Both the position numbers and the translations under genes were made by a program. The notes beneath the pieces are model-generated. The model had not been told where the DNA came from. It searched no databases and worked only from the letters and a program-made list of their open reading frames with translations. A stretch of 64,000 nt of DNA from Chrysomallon squamiferum (taxonomy: Eukaryota > Mollusca > Gastropoda > Neomphalida > Peltospiridae): positions 12,190,577-12,254,576 of the forward strand of contig CM022666.1 in the NCBI GenBank assembly GCA_012295275.1. Reading direction: 5' to 3'. Of this stretch, positions 50,051 to 64,000 are shown piece after piece (position 1 is the first letter of the stretch; every line of letters starts with the position of its first letter).

Positions 50051-52309
50051 TTATTTTGTGTTGATACTGAAGGCTTTTATTAATATTTGAACAAGTAATG
50101 TAACAACAATTTTCTGCCAATAAAGTGTATAGCTATAGCTCAGCAACTGTTATGCATGAAGTGAGGGTAGGTACAGTAATTAGTGAATGTCAACCAGCAT
50201 CTCAATACAGAATCTTGACATAAAACATGGTACAGATACAGTTTGAAGATCTGTCACACCGAGGACGCACAAAGCCATTTGCACTGAAAGAAAATAATAA
50301 AAAATAACAATTGATTCCTCTTGTTATTCCTCTTTACCTCATGCACAAGAAACTATAATAAAGGACAGTAAATGTATCTAAATTTTAATATCTTTCATCT
50401 ATACTGTACATTAAAACCTAAAATAGAATAGTTGTTCATCCATTCATTCTTTTTCTTACAACAAGGTCAGACTTTGTACCAGCTGTTTGTTATTTAAATT
50501 GTTATCTGAACTGTTCCCCGTTCTGTTATAAATACAAGAGGTGTGGCAGCCTACTCGTGTCACTGTTGGTGTGCATGGCAGTTAACTTGTATGCAGGTGT
50601 ATTTTTCATAAACTGTTTTCATAAATAAGCCTAATTTACCTTATTATTGTAGCTTATGAGAAAAAATACATTGCCATTTATCTTTATTTTCATATACAGG
50701 CTTCAGTCCAGAGCATTGTAGACTATTTCATACAATGCACATTTCACTTTTTGGTTGTTTGTCTCACTTTCCATCAATGTACATCTTTTTTTCTGTTTAT
50801 ATCTGGATTCTTACTGCACTCTAAGTTAATTGAAGTCATATTAATCATCATTTAATCCTCCTAATTGAACATCTTTCACTATGTACACCAGTTATATTCT
50901 GTACAACGTGGTAGACTGCCTGTGTGTATATTTTCATTTATCTTCACCCATATATAGTTTGATTGTTTAATTATTTTTCACTTATCTAATTTTCCTCCAT
51001 TCAGTTTTTTCTATATGTAGCCAGAATTTCAGATTATTTTAAATCACGACATTGTTGTTTATCTCTTTGATTGCGTTTTCATAAATATGTAACAGATTTC
51101 AGTTTGTATCCCCATGTCATTGATTCCTGAATGAATATATACAGTAATTTACCTTTTTAAAAATATTTTATTTATTTTATTTTTTTTTATTTTTATTTTT
51201 TTTATATTTTTTAGAATTATTTCGATTTAAACCACAGATTTAGCAATATAATGTTAAGTCTGTGACTTATGATCTAAATTGGATTCAGCATTATCTCTAA
51301 TCTGTTTCTAATATTTAACACCTATATGTTGATTCAGTGTAATCAATTTCTAAAATTCAAAGTATAAATTGGATTCAACAGTGTATCGAATCTGATTCTA
51401 AGACTTAAGGTCTAAACTGGATTCAGTAATGTATATAATCTTAATTCTAAGCTTGTCTAACTGTGGATTCAGCAATAAATCAGATTTCTGAGATTTAATA
51501 TCTAGTCTGGATTCAGTAATATATCAGATTTCATTTCTAAGATTTAACGTCTAGACTGGACTTAGCAGTGCGTTTAATCTTTTTTCTAATCTGGATTCTT
51601 CTTATTCTAATATTTAATATCCAAACTTGATTCAGCAATGTACCTAAATACTTAACTTGTGTGTACATGCATTTGTATGCATATTTTGTAATATTTTCAC
51701 AATAAAAAACGTTACATTGGTTAAGCATTTTCTTTATACTTCTTTTTTTGACTCAGTTGTAAATTAATCAGAGCTATCTGAAAATAATTTTTTAGGAGTT
51801 TCAAGATGATTCTGATTTGTTTTCTTACTTAAAAGTAGACAGACAAGGCAGGAGTGTGTGTGTATGCGTCCGTGCACGAGAGATTTAATAGAACAGCTGC
51901 TGCAGCTCAGGTTAAAACAAATAATTACACAGTCTACAAAGATTTTTTGCACGGTTCAAGAATTGTGCTTGTGAATTGGCAAGTAGTATGAGTATTTAAA
52001 GGAACAAAGTATACAGTTATAATAAAAATACTCCATTTAATGTAATAGAATACTTGTAATTAAATAACAGTGAATTGATTAATTTCTCGTTCCAACACTT
52101 GTCCCAGGTATTATAAACAGATTAGCGCTATGAGTGGAGGCATCAACATCCTTGTATTAAAAAAAATATATATATTTGACATTTAATAATCGAGATTATG
52201 GAAAGGAGCTGAATTATCTGAATGATATAGTTTCAAAAGGTCATAGGAGGAGATTAATAAATAAACAATACAAACAAACAAACAAACAAATATACTTACA
52301 GCAGCAGTG

Positions 52310-54517
<2,208 letters not shown>

Positions 54518-54921
54518 CAGCACATTTCAAACTGACTGCGTAAAGAAGGAAATAGCAATAAAAAATTAGCTTTAGTTATACTGGTTGTATTATGAAGTAT
54601 TATTATCTTATCAGTGTTTTAGCTAACTGATATTATTATCTTTAAGTATTGAAAGATATCAGTCTTTAACTTTAAACTAACTGGCTATGTTAAATGTATA
54701 ATTATTTTGAAGTGTTGAACTATATCGCTGTTTAACTTTAGCGTAACTGATATTATTATGAAGTTTTACTATCTTTGCCTGTTGAAATACATTACTGTTT
54801 AGCATACAAATCATTTTTTACATTTGTTAGACTAGCTGTATTATCAAGTATTACTCTCTTCAAGGGTTCAAATATATCTTTATTATATACAATGTGTTAC
54901 TATTATCATGAAATAATATTC

Positions 54922-54960
<39 letters not shown>

Positions 54961-55229
54961 TGCAACAACAATATTAATAACGACGACAAAACTACAACAA
55001 CAGTAACAACAACGACAAAATTACAACAACAGCTACATAAGCGCTACCTACAGTAACAACACTGAAAAACAGGTCACTGACACATCAACATGTTTCATAT
55101 CTAACGAGGCAACGACGACGATGGTTAAGACAAAGAGACAGCAAGAGAGAGAAACAGAAATACAGCAACAAAATAACAACAACTACAGCAACAACAACAA
55201 TAATAGCTGTAGTACCAGTAGTCATCATC

Positions 55230-55260
<31 letters not shown>

Positions 55261-55848
55261 CATAATAAAGTTGTACTGACGTCATAGTCCTACCAATACT
55301 AATAATAATAACAATAACTTAATACAGTTTTATTAAACTCGTAGTACTACTGGTAGTAACAATAATAATAACTTATTGAAGTTTTACTGAAGTCATTATT
55401 GTAGGTGTAGTTTTAACTCTTTTTTTTTATAAATATTAGCATCACAGTAACATTTCTTACCTTTCCGTTCGATCTACTATGCTTATGTTAAAAAGTGCGT
55501 GCCAGTGAACACAACAGTTTAAGATAGAATCAAACAAATAGCTGAACAGAATACTCTAGAGGGTGCAGCTAGCGCTAGGTGGAAAGCGATCACCTTGCTT
55601 TTATTTGAATGATTGTATTACATTACATTGTAACGTTGTGGGATATATATATATATATAATAATAATAGCAATAATAATAACAACAAAAAAACAGCATAC
55701 AAACTAAATAAATAAGCATTTGCTATAAAAAAAAACTATTTTAAAAACAGATAAATGAGGTTAAACAAAAACAAAATAATAATAATAATAATAAAAATAA
55801 AATAAAATCTAAAAACAAGTAATAAATAAGCTCGGAATATTTTAATAC

Positions 55849-55938
55849 CTTTAAAAATTGTGTCAAAACAGGAGCATGAGCAAGTCGTTCTGTTTACTGC
55901 TGGTTTGTTGGGAACCCACAGCAGACGATAGAATATAC
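55849..55938 (-). pseudogene. Orphan copy of exon 2 of the membrane-protein family
   Basis: A 90-base exon with the same acceptor (TTTTTCAG-like context) and GTATTAAA donor as exon 2 of copies 1 and 2. It encodes IFYRLLWVPNKPAVNRTTCS and then CSCFDTIFK without disruption. No exon 1 lies to its right and no unused exon 3 lies nearby to its left; the next exon 3 leftward is that of copy 2 at 52,310-52,938, beyond copy 2's own exon 1. It is probably a relic of a larger duplicated unit. Confidence 0.8.
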
Positions 55939-55989
55939 CTGAAAAATGCATTTTAATACATACATCCTGCCAACATCTAATATAATTCC

Positions 55990-57025
55990 TAATGTAGTTG
56001 ACATCGCCCTGTCTGTCAATTCTTTTTAGTACGATTACTGATTTGTCAAGTTAGCTCGGATTAGGTAATATACATTTACATGCACTCAGACAGGTACATA
56101 CATAATATATACAGGAGGGTGCAAAAGTAATTTACAATTATAAAAACAAGAACAATAATAAAAACAACAAAAAACAGCAATCACACTAAATAAATAAGCA
56201 TTAACAATATATTATTTTATTTATTAGAAAAAGAAAGTAGAAGAAAAAAGAGATAAGAAGTCACTGTGAACAGCACGTCACCCGTGTCTATGTCACGCTG
56301 ACTTTTAAATATTACTAGGTCACGGTAAGAGGATTTTACTGAGTACACCGAGGACAGATTGATATGTGTTCAGCATGTTACGGTTTTACAAGGGCTTGAA
56401 AAAAGTATTTTTCTAAGTTGTTTTTGGATTAAAGATATAATACTGTATTTATTACAATATTTTGTACATTCGCTGTTGTAATCAGTAACTGTAAAAGTAG
56501 TAGTAGTAGTAGTTGTCGTTGCTGTTATTGTCACGGTAATAGCAGTTACACAGCAGATAATACTGAATATGTAAATACCAGTAAGTAATTAAAACATGCA
56601 CAATTTAAAATAAATAGCTAGTACATTATTAAAAAGTTAGATACATTCAAATTACGATTTTAATGGTTTATCATATTGTTCATAAATACAAAGATTTAAC
56701 TTTCATTTGAACGACAGTATATTTGTCATGTCACATTTAGTCTAATAAGTAAATAAATAACTTGCAAACGTCAAGGTATAATATGTGTTTGAAAGACGAT
56801 TATGCTTGTCATAATCATATTTTGTCACATAACTGAATAGGTAAGTAAAACGAAACTACAATATAAAACATGCCTAGTTTAAAGATTTAACCTGCATGAA
56901 CCACGATTGTTGTCATATTACTACTGTAAGTGGTACATAAAAGATAGGACTATTATACTTAATAACATAAAACTACACGGCATGAGCCCATGTAGATACA
57001 TAACATATTTCATAGGTCATTAGAC

Positions 57026-57075
<50 letters not shown>

Positions 57076-57240
57076 CTATAGTAAATTGTATTTGGGTTTT
57101 TTTGTTTTGTTTTGCTTTGTTTTTCTGGAGAGCTGAAGTTTTCTAGGTTATCTCTCTCATTTTTTCTTAAATACCTAACAGATTTCAGTTTGTATCCCAT
57201 GTCATTGATTCCTCAGTGAATATACACAGTAATTTATCTT
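55990..57240. repeat. Duplicate of the 48.18-49.11 kb spacer
   Basis: Shared landmarks in order: CATCGCCCTGTCTGT, TATACAGGAGGGTGCAAAAG, GTCACCCGTGTCTATGTCAC, GTTACGGTTTTACAAGGGCT and GGAGAGCTGAAGTTTTCTAG. A (GATA)n run at 57,026-57,073 and flanking AT-rich sequence are inserted in this copy. Confidence 0.85.
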
Positions 57241-57340
57241 TTCAAAAATATTTTATTTATTACATTTATTTTATTTTATTTTATTTATTATATTTATTTA
57301 TTTTTATAGTTTTTTATAATTTTTTTTTTTTAAATTATTA

Positions 57341-57379
<39 letters not shown>

Positions 57380-58900
57380 TTTTTTTTTTTTTTTTTTTAT
57401 TAATTTGTTTATTGTTATTATGATTATTTTTTTTTATATTTATTTATTTGGACCTCATCCCAATATTAATAATTTTCTGTTTAGAAGTTCAGATGTACAA
57501 GCGTCAGAATATGGTAGGTAGGCCATTACTCTATATAAAAATATTATTTAAACTTACAATTATTCATTAAGAGTTTATCAGAAGTATTATAGAGAATGAG
57601 AAATGTTTTTATTTTTATTTTACAACTTAACTGTAAAACTCTTTCCTTTCTCGGGCAATGTCCCGCCTTCACTTTATTCAGATGTCATGGTAACCACTTT
57701 CCAGTTTACAGGAGAAGATGTCTTTTTGCTAATATGTGTTACAGCTGTTTACTGAGGGGTTGTGTGTGTTTTTGTTTAACAAAATCATCAGTGGTGTGGA
57801 ATGTGTCATATTGAAAGCATTACAGAGAATTTACCCTCCAACTAGGTATCGCAGATTTAGCAGTGTAATGTTATTTCTATGATTTATCATCTAAATTGGA
57901 TTCAACATTATGTCTAATCTGTTTCTAATATTTAATATCTAAATGTTGATTCAGTGTCATCAGATTTCTAAAATTTAAAGATTAAATTGGATTCAACAGT
58001 GTATCTAATCTGATTCTAAGACTTAAGGTCTAAACTGGATTCAGTAATGTATATATCTGAATCCTAAGATTGTCTAACTGTGGATTCAGTAATATATCAG
58101 ATTTCATTTCTAAGATTTAACGTCTAGACTGGACTTAGCAGTGCGTTTAATCTTTTTTCTAATCTGGATTCAGCAATGTATCAAATATTATTTCCAATAT
58201 TTAATACCTAAACTGGAGTCATCAATGTACTAATATTCTTATAATATTTAATATCCAAACTGGATTTAGCACTCTGTCAAATATTATTTTTAATATTTAA
58301 TACCGAGACTGGATTCAGTAATGTACCTGATATTATTTCTAATATTTAATATCCAAATTAGATTCAGCACTTTGTCGTATATTATTACTAAAATTAAAAT
58401 ATTTAAACTAGATTCAGTAATGTAATAATTTACTAACTTGCTAATACATTTTTTCTACATACAGTTGTGAAGTGTTAAGTTCATTTGCGACAGTTACAAT
58501 TATTTTGTAATATCAGATCTCCTATATTTGATGGTCTCACGTTAAATATTTAATTTGTGTGTACATGTATTTATATGAAAACTGTATTTGTGAACTGGCA
58601 TGTAGTATGAGTATTTAAAAGAACAGTGTATACAGTGTTATAAGAAAAATACATCATTTAATGCAATGTAATAACTAAAATAAAAGTGAATTGATTATTT
58701 TCCCGTTCCAACACTTGTCTCGGGTTTTATAAACAGAGTAGCGCTATGAGTGGAGGCATCAACATCCTTGTATTAAAAAAAAATGAAGGTATTTGACATT
58801 TGATAATCGAGATTATGGAAAAGAGCTGAATTATCTGAATGATATAGTTTCAAAAGGTCATAGGAGGAGATTAATAAATAAACAATACAAACAAACAAAC
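57241..58900. repeat. Block 3 flank: AT-rich runs and about 50-bp minisatellite; no gene
   Basis: Poly-T and (ATT)n runs near 57,300-57,440 are followed by a short open frame (57,596-57,814) with no recognisable domain. From 57,840 to 58,430 there are about a dozen diverged 50-bp units built on CTGGATTCAGTAATG and TCTAATATTTAATATC. The 58,560-58,920 part matches the flank 3' of copy 2's exon 3 (51,960-52,310). Confidence 0.75.
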
Positions 58901-58922
58901 AAATATATTTACAGCAGCAGGG

Positions 58923-59590
<668 letters not shown>

Positions 59591-59640
59591 CTGCAAAATA
59601 ATGTCAAAATATGTGTATATCAGTGTAGTGTGTCTGTGTG

Positions 59641-59755
<115 letters not shown>

Positions 59756-59759
59756 ACAA

Positions 59760-60815
59760 TATAACAAAATATATATAATCATGAGTAAATTGGAACACAG
59801 AAAAGAAATTAACGAAATTCAAAATAGATAGATGAATCATAAAATCAAAAGGAAAACAGTTTGTATAAAGTTTTGCTACAATTAAGTGTTGAAATACATT
59901 ACAAATGTCACATTAGTCTTAAACTTTAGTTATAATACTATTATGAAGCGTTATTATCTTGCGCTGTTGAAATATATCAGTCTTTAAAGTAACTGATATA
60001 ATTATAAACGTTTACTATCTTTACCTGTTGAAATACATTACTGTTTAACATACACATAATATTTAACATTTGTTATACTAGGTGCATTATCAAGTATTAC
60101 TATCTTCAAGTGTTGAAACATATCTTTATTATATACAATGTATTAATATTATCATGAAATATGAAATAATATTTTAACCCTTTATCTTCACAATAATAAT
60201 AATAGAAATAATTGTAACAATAATGATGATGGTGATGATGATATCATTACTGCAGCTGTCAGAAATATATGATAGTCATCATGTATAACTATGTAAACAT
60301 CACTGAAAATAAGCTGCTTTGTAAAACGTATGTGTATCCTTTAACACTGTTATCTATCCTTATATTTCATTCTGCTGCCAAACGCTTTGACAGTAGAACG
60401 CTATGCATTGAATAATAAATAATAACTGCCGTGTCGTTGATTAAGACATCAAGCCAGAACAGTTTAAATACGTATCCTGTACGGCGGATTCCCGTGAACA
60501 AGTAATTTCCTTTTGCTTCATTAAGTTTATTAGTAATCAGTACTTACACAGTACCTTGCACACTACAACACGTTATATAGGGGAAACGACGAGGCGTGAC
60601 AAAACGCAGGGTCAGTCCACGTGAGTTCATCTGTTACGTTCTTCCCTGCTCTGACTGCAGCTCCTGTCAGTGGATAATCACTTAAAAGAATGATTCGGTA
60701 TCGATCGCTGAATTTAATTCACCAAGTGATCACATCGGGTATTCTTTATAATTATCATCGCCATAATGCAAACCAAAAGCAACAACGGCAGAAGCAACAA
60801 CAACAACAACAACAA

Positions 60816-60866
<51 letters not shown>

Positions 60867-61359
60867 TTAAAAATAAATAAATAAATAAATAAAAATATAA
60901 CGTTCTTGATAACTAATCACCAGTGATATAACGTTCAAATCACTGAATAATATATTAATTTATAATGTAACATTTTTCTGTTTACTCAAAATAATTTACA
61001 CAATAGGTTAGTAGAATAATATAAACCATCTAATATAATTATATATAAACGTGGCTAAAACCTATTATACACTGCAACACACTGTATGTGAAGAAGTGTT
61101 TCTTTGCGACGAACCTTACGGGGAGACAGCATGTTTAAGATACGGGCAGTGAAACTGGTAGAATACTGGATCTAATCCAGACTGTCCTTTACCCAGAAGT
61201 AGCATTCTTTCCTCTAAATCAGCTTCTACCATAGCTATCGAAAGACAGTTGTGTCTGATTTTAGGTGAGAGATAACTCACTTTGTTTCATCAAGCGTTGA
61301 GAGTTGTCGTTCGTCCATAATGTGGAATAATAGTCTTGAAATCGATAAACACAAAATAA

Positions 61360-61392
<33 letters not shown>

Positions 61393-62080
61393 CAAAGATA
61401 AAAAATATAAAAAAGAAATAAAGAAAAAAGAAAAACCAAAACTAAAAAGACTAACACAATACAGAAAGGCTTTTTGCTTTATTTAGTTATGGACCAAACA
61501 ATTTTTAAATTAAAATAAATTTAGAAAAAACAAAATAAAAGAAAAAAGTTAAACCCTAAAATAGTATTATTTAGGACTCAGTTTTTATAATTATAAAACA
61601 AAATAAACACACACACACACACACAGACACACGCATACACTGACACCCACCTACTCAAAAACCCTTGAAAAAAAACCCAAAAACGACAACAAATCTTTGG
61701 GAATATTAATTTATATTTTATTTTATTTTATTCATAGGTAAGTTATGGCAAAAATATAAAGAATGAATTAAAACAGCAAAATATACATCCTAACGTAGAT
61801 ACATGTCATAAAACCAGTGCAAAACATAACTGAAACCTCATGATTAGGAAACTGTTGTAGAAAACATTTACATTATCAGAATACCATAGAACCACCATAA
61901 ACCACCATAATTAAAGGAAAAAAAAAAAAAAAAAAAATTAATAGAAAATAAATGACACAAAAAAAGACAAAACAACAACAAATTAGGAACATTCCATGTC
62001 AAATCACCTAATGGATTTAACACAATGTCATTTATTTTTATTTTTTATTTTTTTTTCTTCTGACATTTGGTATGTTCGGT
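59760..62080. other. Intergenic; no gene recognised
   Basis: 59,880-60,180 still resembles the 5' intron flank of copies 1 and 2 (phrases such as TTACCTGTTGAAATACATTA), so duplicated sequence reaches about 60.18 kb without exons 1 and 2. After that come unique AT-rich DNA, an (AAT)n run at 60,820-60,866 and (AC)n tracts near 61,362-61,395 and 61,608-61,625. Confidence 0.55.
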
Positions 62081-62094
62081 GGTCCTGATATAAC

Positions 62095-63030
62095 GAGTTC
62101 AACTCTTAAATATTAGCTCAGTCAGATCGGTAGTTTTTGAAATATTGGCCTTCGAATTTAATGCTATTACGGCCAAAATTGACTCGATTTGGATGATACA
62201 AGCTAAAAGTCCATTTTAACATCCTAATGCCTTAATGTATAGACTTTATGTAATTTGAGTGCATTGTTGTAACATGGCTATAGTATTTTATATCAACTAT
62301 TTTCACATAATGCAAATTAAAATGGGCAAGATAACAGCTCCTAGAACGAGTTCAGATAAAGTGACGACGTTAAAATAACTGGACTGCGTTAACAGCGGTC
62401 ACTGTGACATTTTAAGTGCTCCAGACTCTGTAAATGAACTAATGAAGTTAAATACTAAAAGTTTCTTTTGAGAAATATTGCTGCCAAATAACTTTGTGTC
62501 CTGTTTTTTGGTGATGATGTTCTACAAATGTACTTGCTTTAAAATGCCTGTATACCTATTTTAATTTGTAGGATCGCAAGTATTTGTTATAAAATGCGTT
62601 CAGTGCTGTAGCAATGTCACAGTGCACTAGAGTACGTAATTAAGTAATTATTGCAGTCTAATAAATTTGTATACAATAAAGCATTAGAAGTGTCAAGAGG
62701 ACATTTTATGGTCAACTGTGTCCACTTTAATTGTATTCTATTTCCACATTACAAATATTATCTGTTGTAGGTAATATCTTTGGGTGTAATTTATAGCCAA
62801 AACATCAAACAAAAGATATAAAGTTTACCAAAATATAATAATCATCTATCAAGAAAATAATGAAAGTTTTGGAATCCTTATCAAATTACCTTTCGAGTGA
62901 CACCACTTTCATCAAAATCATGCTCTGGTTACGAAGATAACAGTGCCTAAAGTGTGGCGGTCACGCCCATTTTTCTCCTAAACTAGTCGTCTAATTGAGC
63001 TAATATTTGAAATTTGGGCTAGTTAAGACA
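62095..63030. repeat. Imperfect inverted-repeat pair (candidate non-autonomous element)
   Basis: The phrase AAATATTAGCTCAGTCAG and its downstream TAGTTT at about 62,118-62,145 recurs in reverse complement (AAATATTAGCTCAATTAG, then TAGTTT) at about 62,980-63,012. The spacing of roughly 0.85 kb and the lack of coding content fit a MITE-like or foldback element, but the ends and target duplications were not located. Confidence 0.35.
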
Positions 63031-63270
63031 CATATTTGAGTAGAATCTAAGATGGTAAGTTTAATTTTTACTTTTGGGCGGCTGGGCTTCTCCTTTGACC
63101 CAGTACGATTCTGTTTTAATTTTCGTTTAGTACCAGTGCATTGAAAAACCGACTCGGAGAGAACAAGATAGAGATTTACTGACACATTAAAAGAACTTAT
63201 CACATAAGATGGTTAATCACGAGTTTCTTCTAATATCTCTGTTCATTAAGGTATTTAGCAGCGGATGACG

Positions 63271-63506
63271 TCAACATAAGTCTGACCCATAGTAATTCCA
63301 TTCCGAATTAATTTCTACGCTGTCCTCGAAATCAAGAATAAATTCGCACCTCTGGAGTTCAGAATGGTAATTAATTGCCGCACAGTTGTTATGATGGTAA
63401 CATCGGGTAACACAGTCCAGAGAACTGACGTTCTTAAGAGATGAATTAGTACGTGAGCTCATTCGCATTCCTAGACTCCTTTTAAACGTCTTCGATGGCA
63501 CACAAA
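63271..63506 (-). CDS. PAN/apple-like domain exon of a probable secreted or membrane protein (partial gene)
   Basis: After a strong TTATTTTTGTTTCAG acceptor (exon right edge 63,506) the frame runs 77 codons to a TGA at 63,271. It contains SSLDCVTRCYHHNNCAAINY followed by HSELQRCEFI, the cysteine and aromatic layout of PAN/apple domains, which bind proteins or carbohydrates in extracellular proteins. The stretch ends WNYYGSDLC at the stop, so this looks like a last exon. Alternatively an ATG at 63,540, just after an in-frame TAA, gives an 89-aa protein with a short hydrophobic start (MKRHFKIIFVSVC). The good splice site makes the first reading likelier. Upstream exons were not found before the window edge. 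Confidence 0.5.
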
Positions 63507-63552
63507 CTGAAACAAAAATAATTTTGAAATGTCTTTTCATTTATCTCAGCCT

Positions 63553-64000
<448 letters not shown>

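Noticed and set aside
57596-57814. 72-codon Cys-containing frame as a possible secreted peptide
   Set aside because: No signal peptide of good quality, no splice sites fixed around it, and no copy in the other duplication blocks.
60390-61330. Possible gene in the less AT-rich stretches near 60.4-60.7 and 61.1-61.3 kb
   Set aside because: No open frame of useful length and no recognisable domain; only the composition differs.

Overview
This window is AT-rich, intron-rich animal nuclear DNA, heavy in simple repeats and satellites. It has vertebrate-type TTAGGG repeats, GT-AG introns of a few hundred to about 1,900 bases, two decayed Tigger-like DNA transposons and a SINE-like tail that I recall from marine molluscs. 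A mollusc or related lophotrochozoan is my best guess, but the phylum cannot be fixed from the sequence alone. No bacterial, viral or CRISPR-type content was seen.

Layout. (1) Positions 1-13,368, minus strand: 20 exons of an ATP11-class P4-ATPase (phospholipid flippase). The run goes from the start to the GDGANDV motif; the last roughly 300 residues lie beyond the left edge. (2) 13.4-18.2 kb: intergenic sequence with a shrunken Tigger element, microsatellites, a 152-bp tandem duplication and two exon-like blocks that might belong to a small cysteine-rich peptide gene or its relic. (3) 18.2-25.65 kb: a large array of roughly 170-bp units ending in TTAGGG runs, interrupted at 21.24-24.79 kb by a different satellite with a unit of about 600 bp. 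(4) 25.7-26.8 kb: a perfect 34-bp palindrome, a SINE-like element, an (ATT)n tract and the GCP3 promoter region. (5) 26,831-40,692, plus strand: the complete 25-exon gene for gamma-tubulin complex component 3 (858 aa). (6) 41.2-60 kb: a tandem segmental duplication carrying two intact three-exon genes for an unrecognised polytopic membrane protein of 280 aa, one pseudogene copy, one orphan exon-2 copy and an exon-less remnant. (7) 60-64 kb: mostly unassigned sequence, an imperfect inverted-repeat pair, and a minus-strand exon encoding a PAN/apple-like domain.

The two well-recognised genes are unrelated housekeeping genes: a membrane lipid flippase and a microtubule nucleation subunit. The most unusual parts are the duplicated membrane-protein family and the telomere-like array. 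In the family, the 90-nt exon 2 is flanked by complementary (GA)n and (CU)n intronic tracts in both intact copies. The telomere-like array sits between two housekeeping genes.
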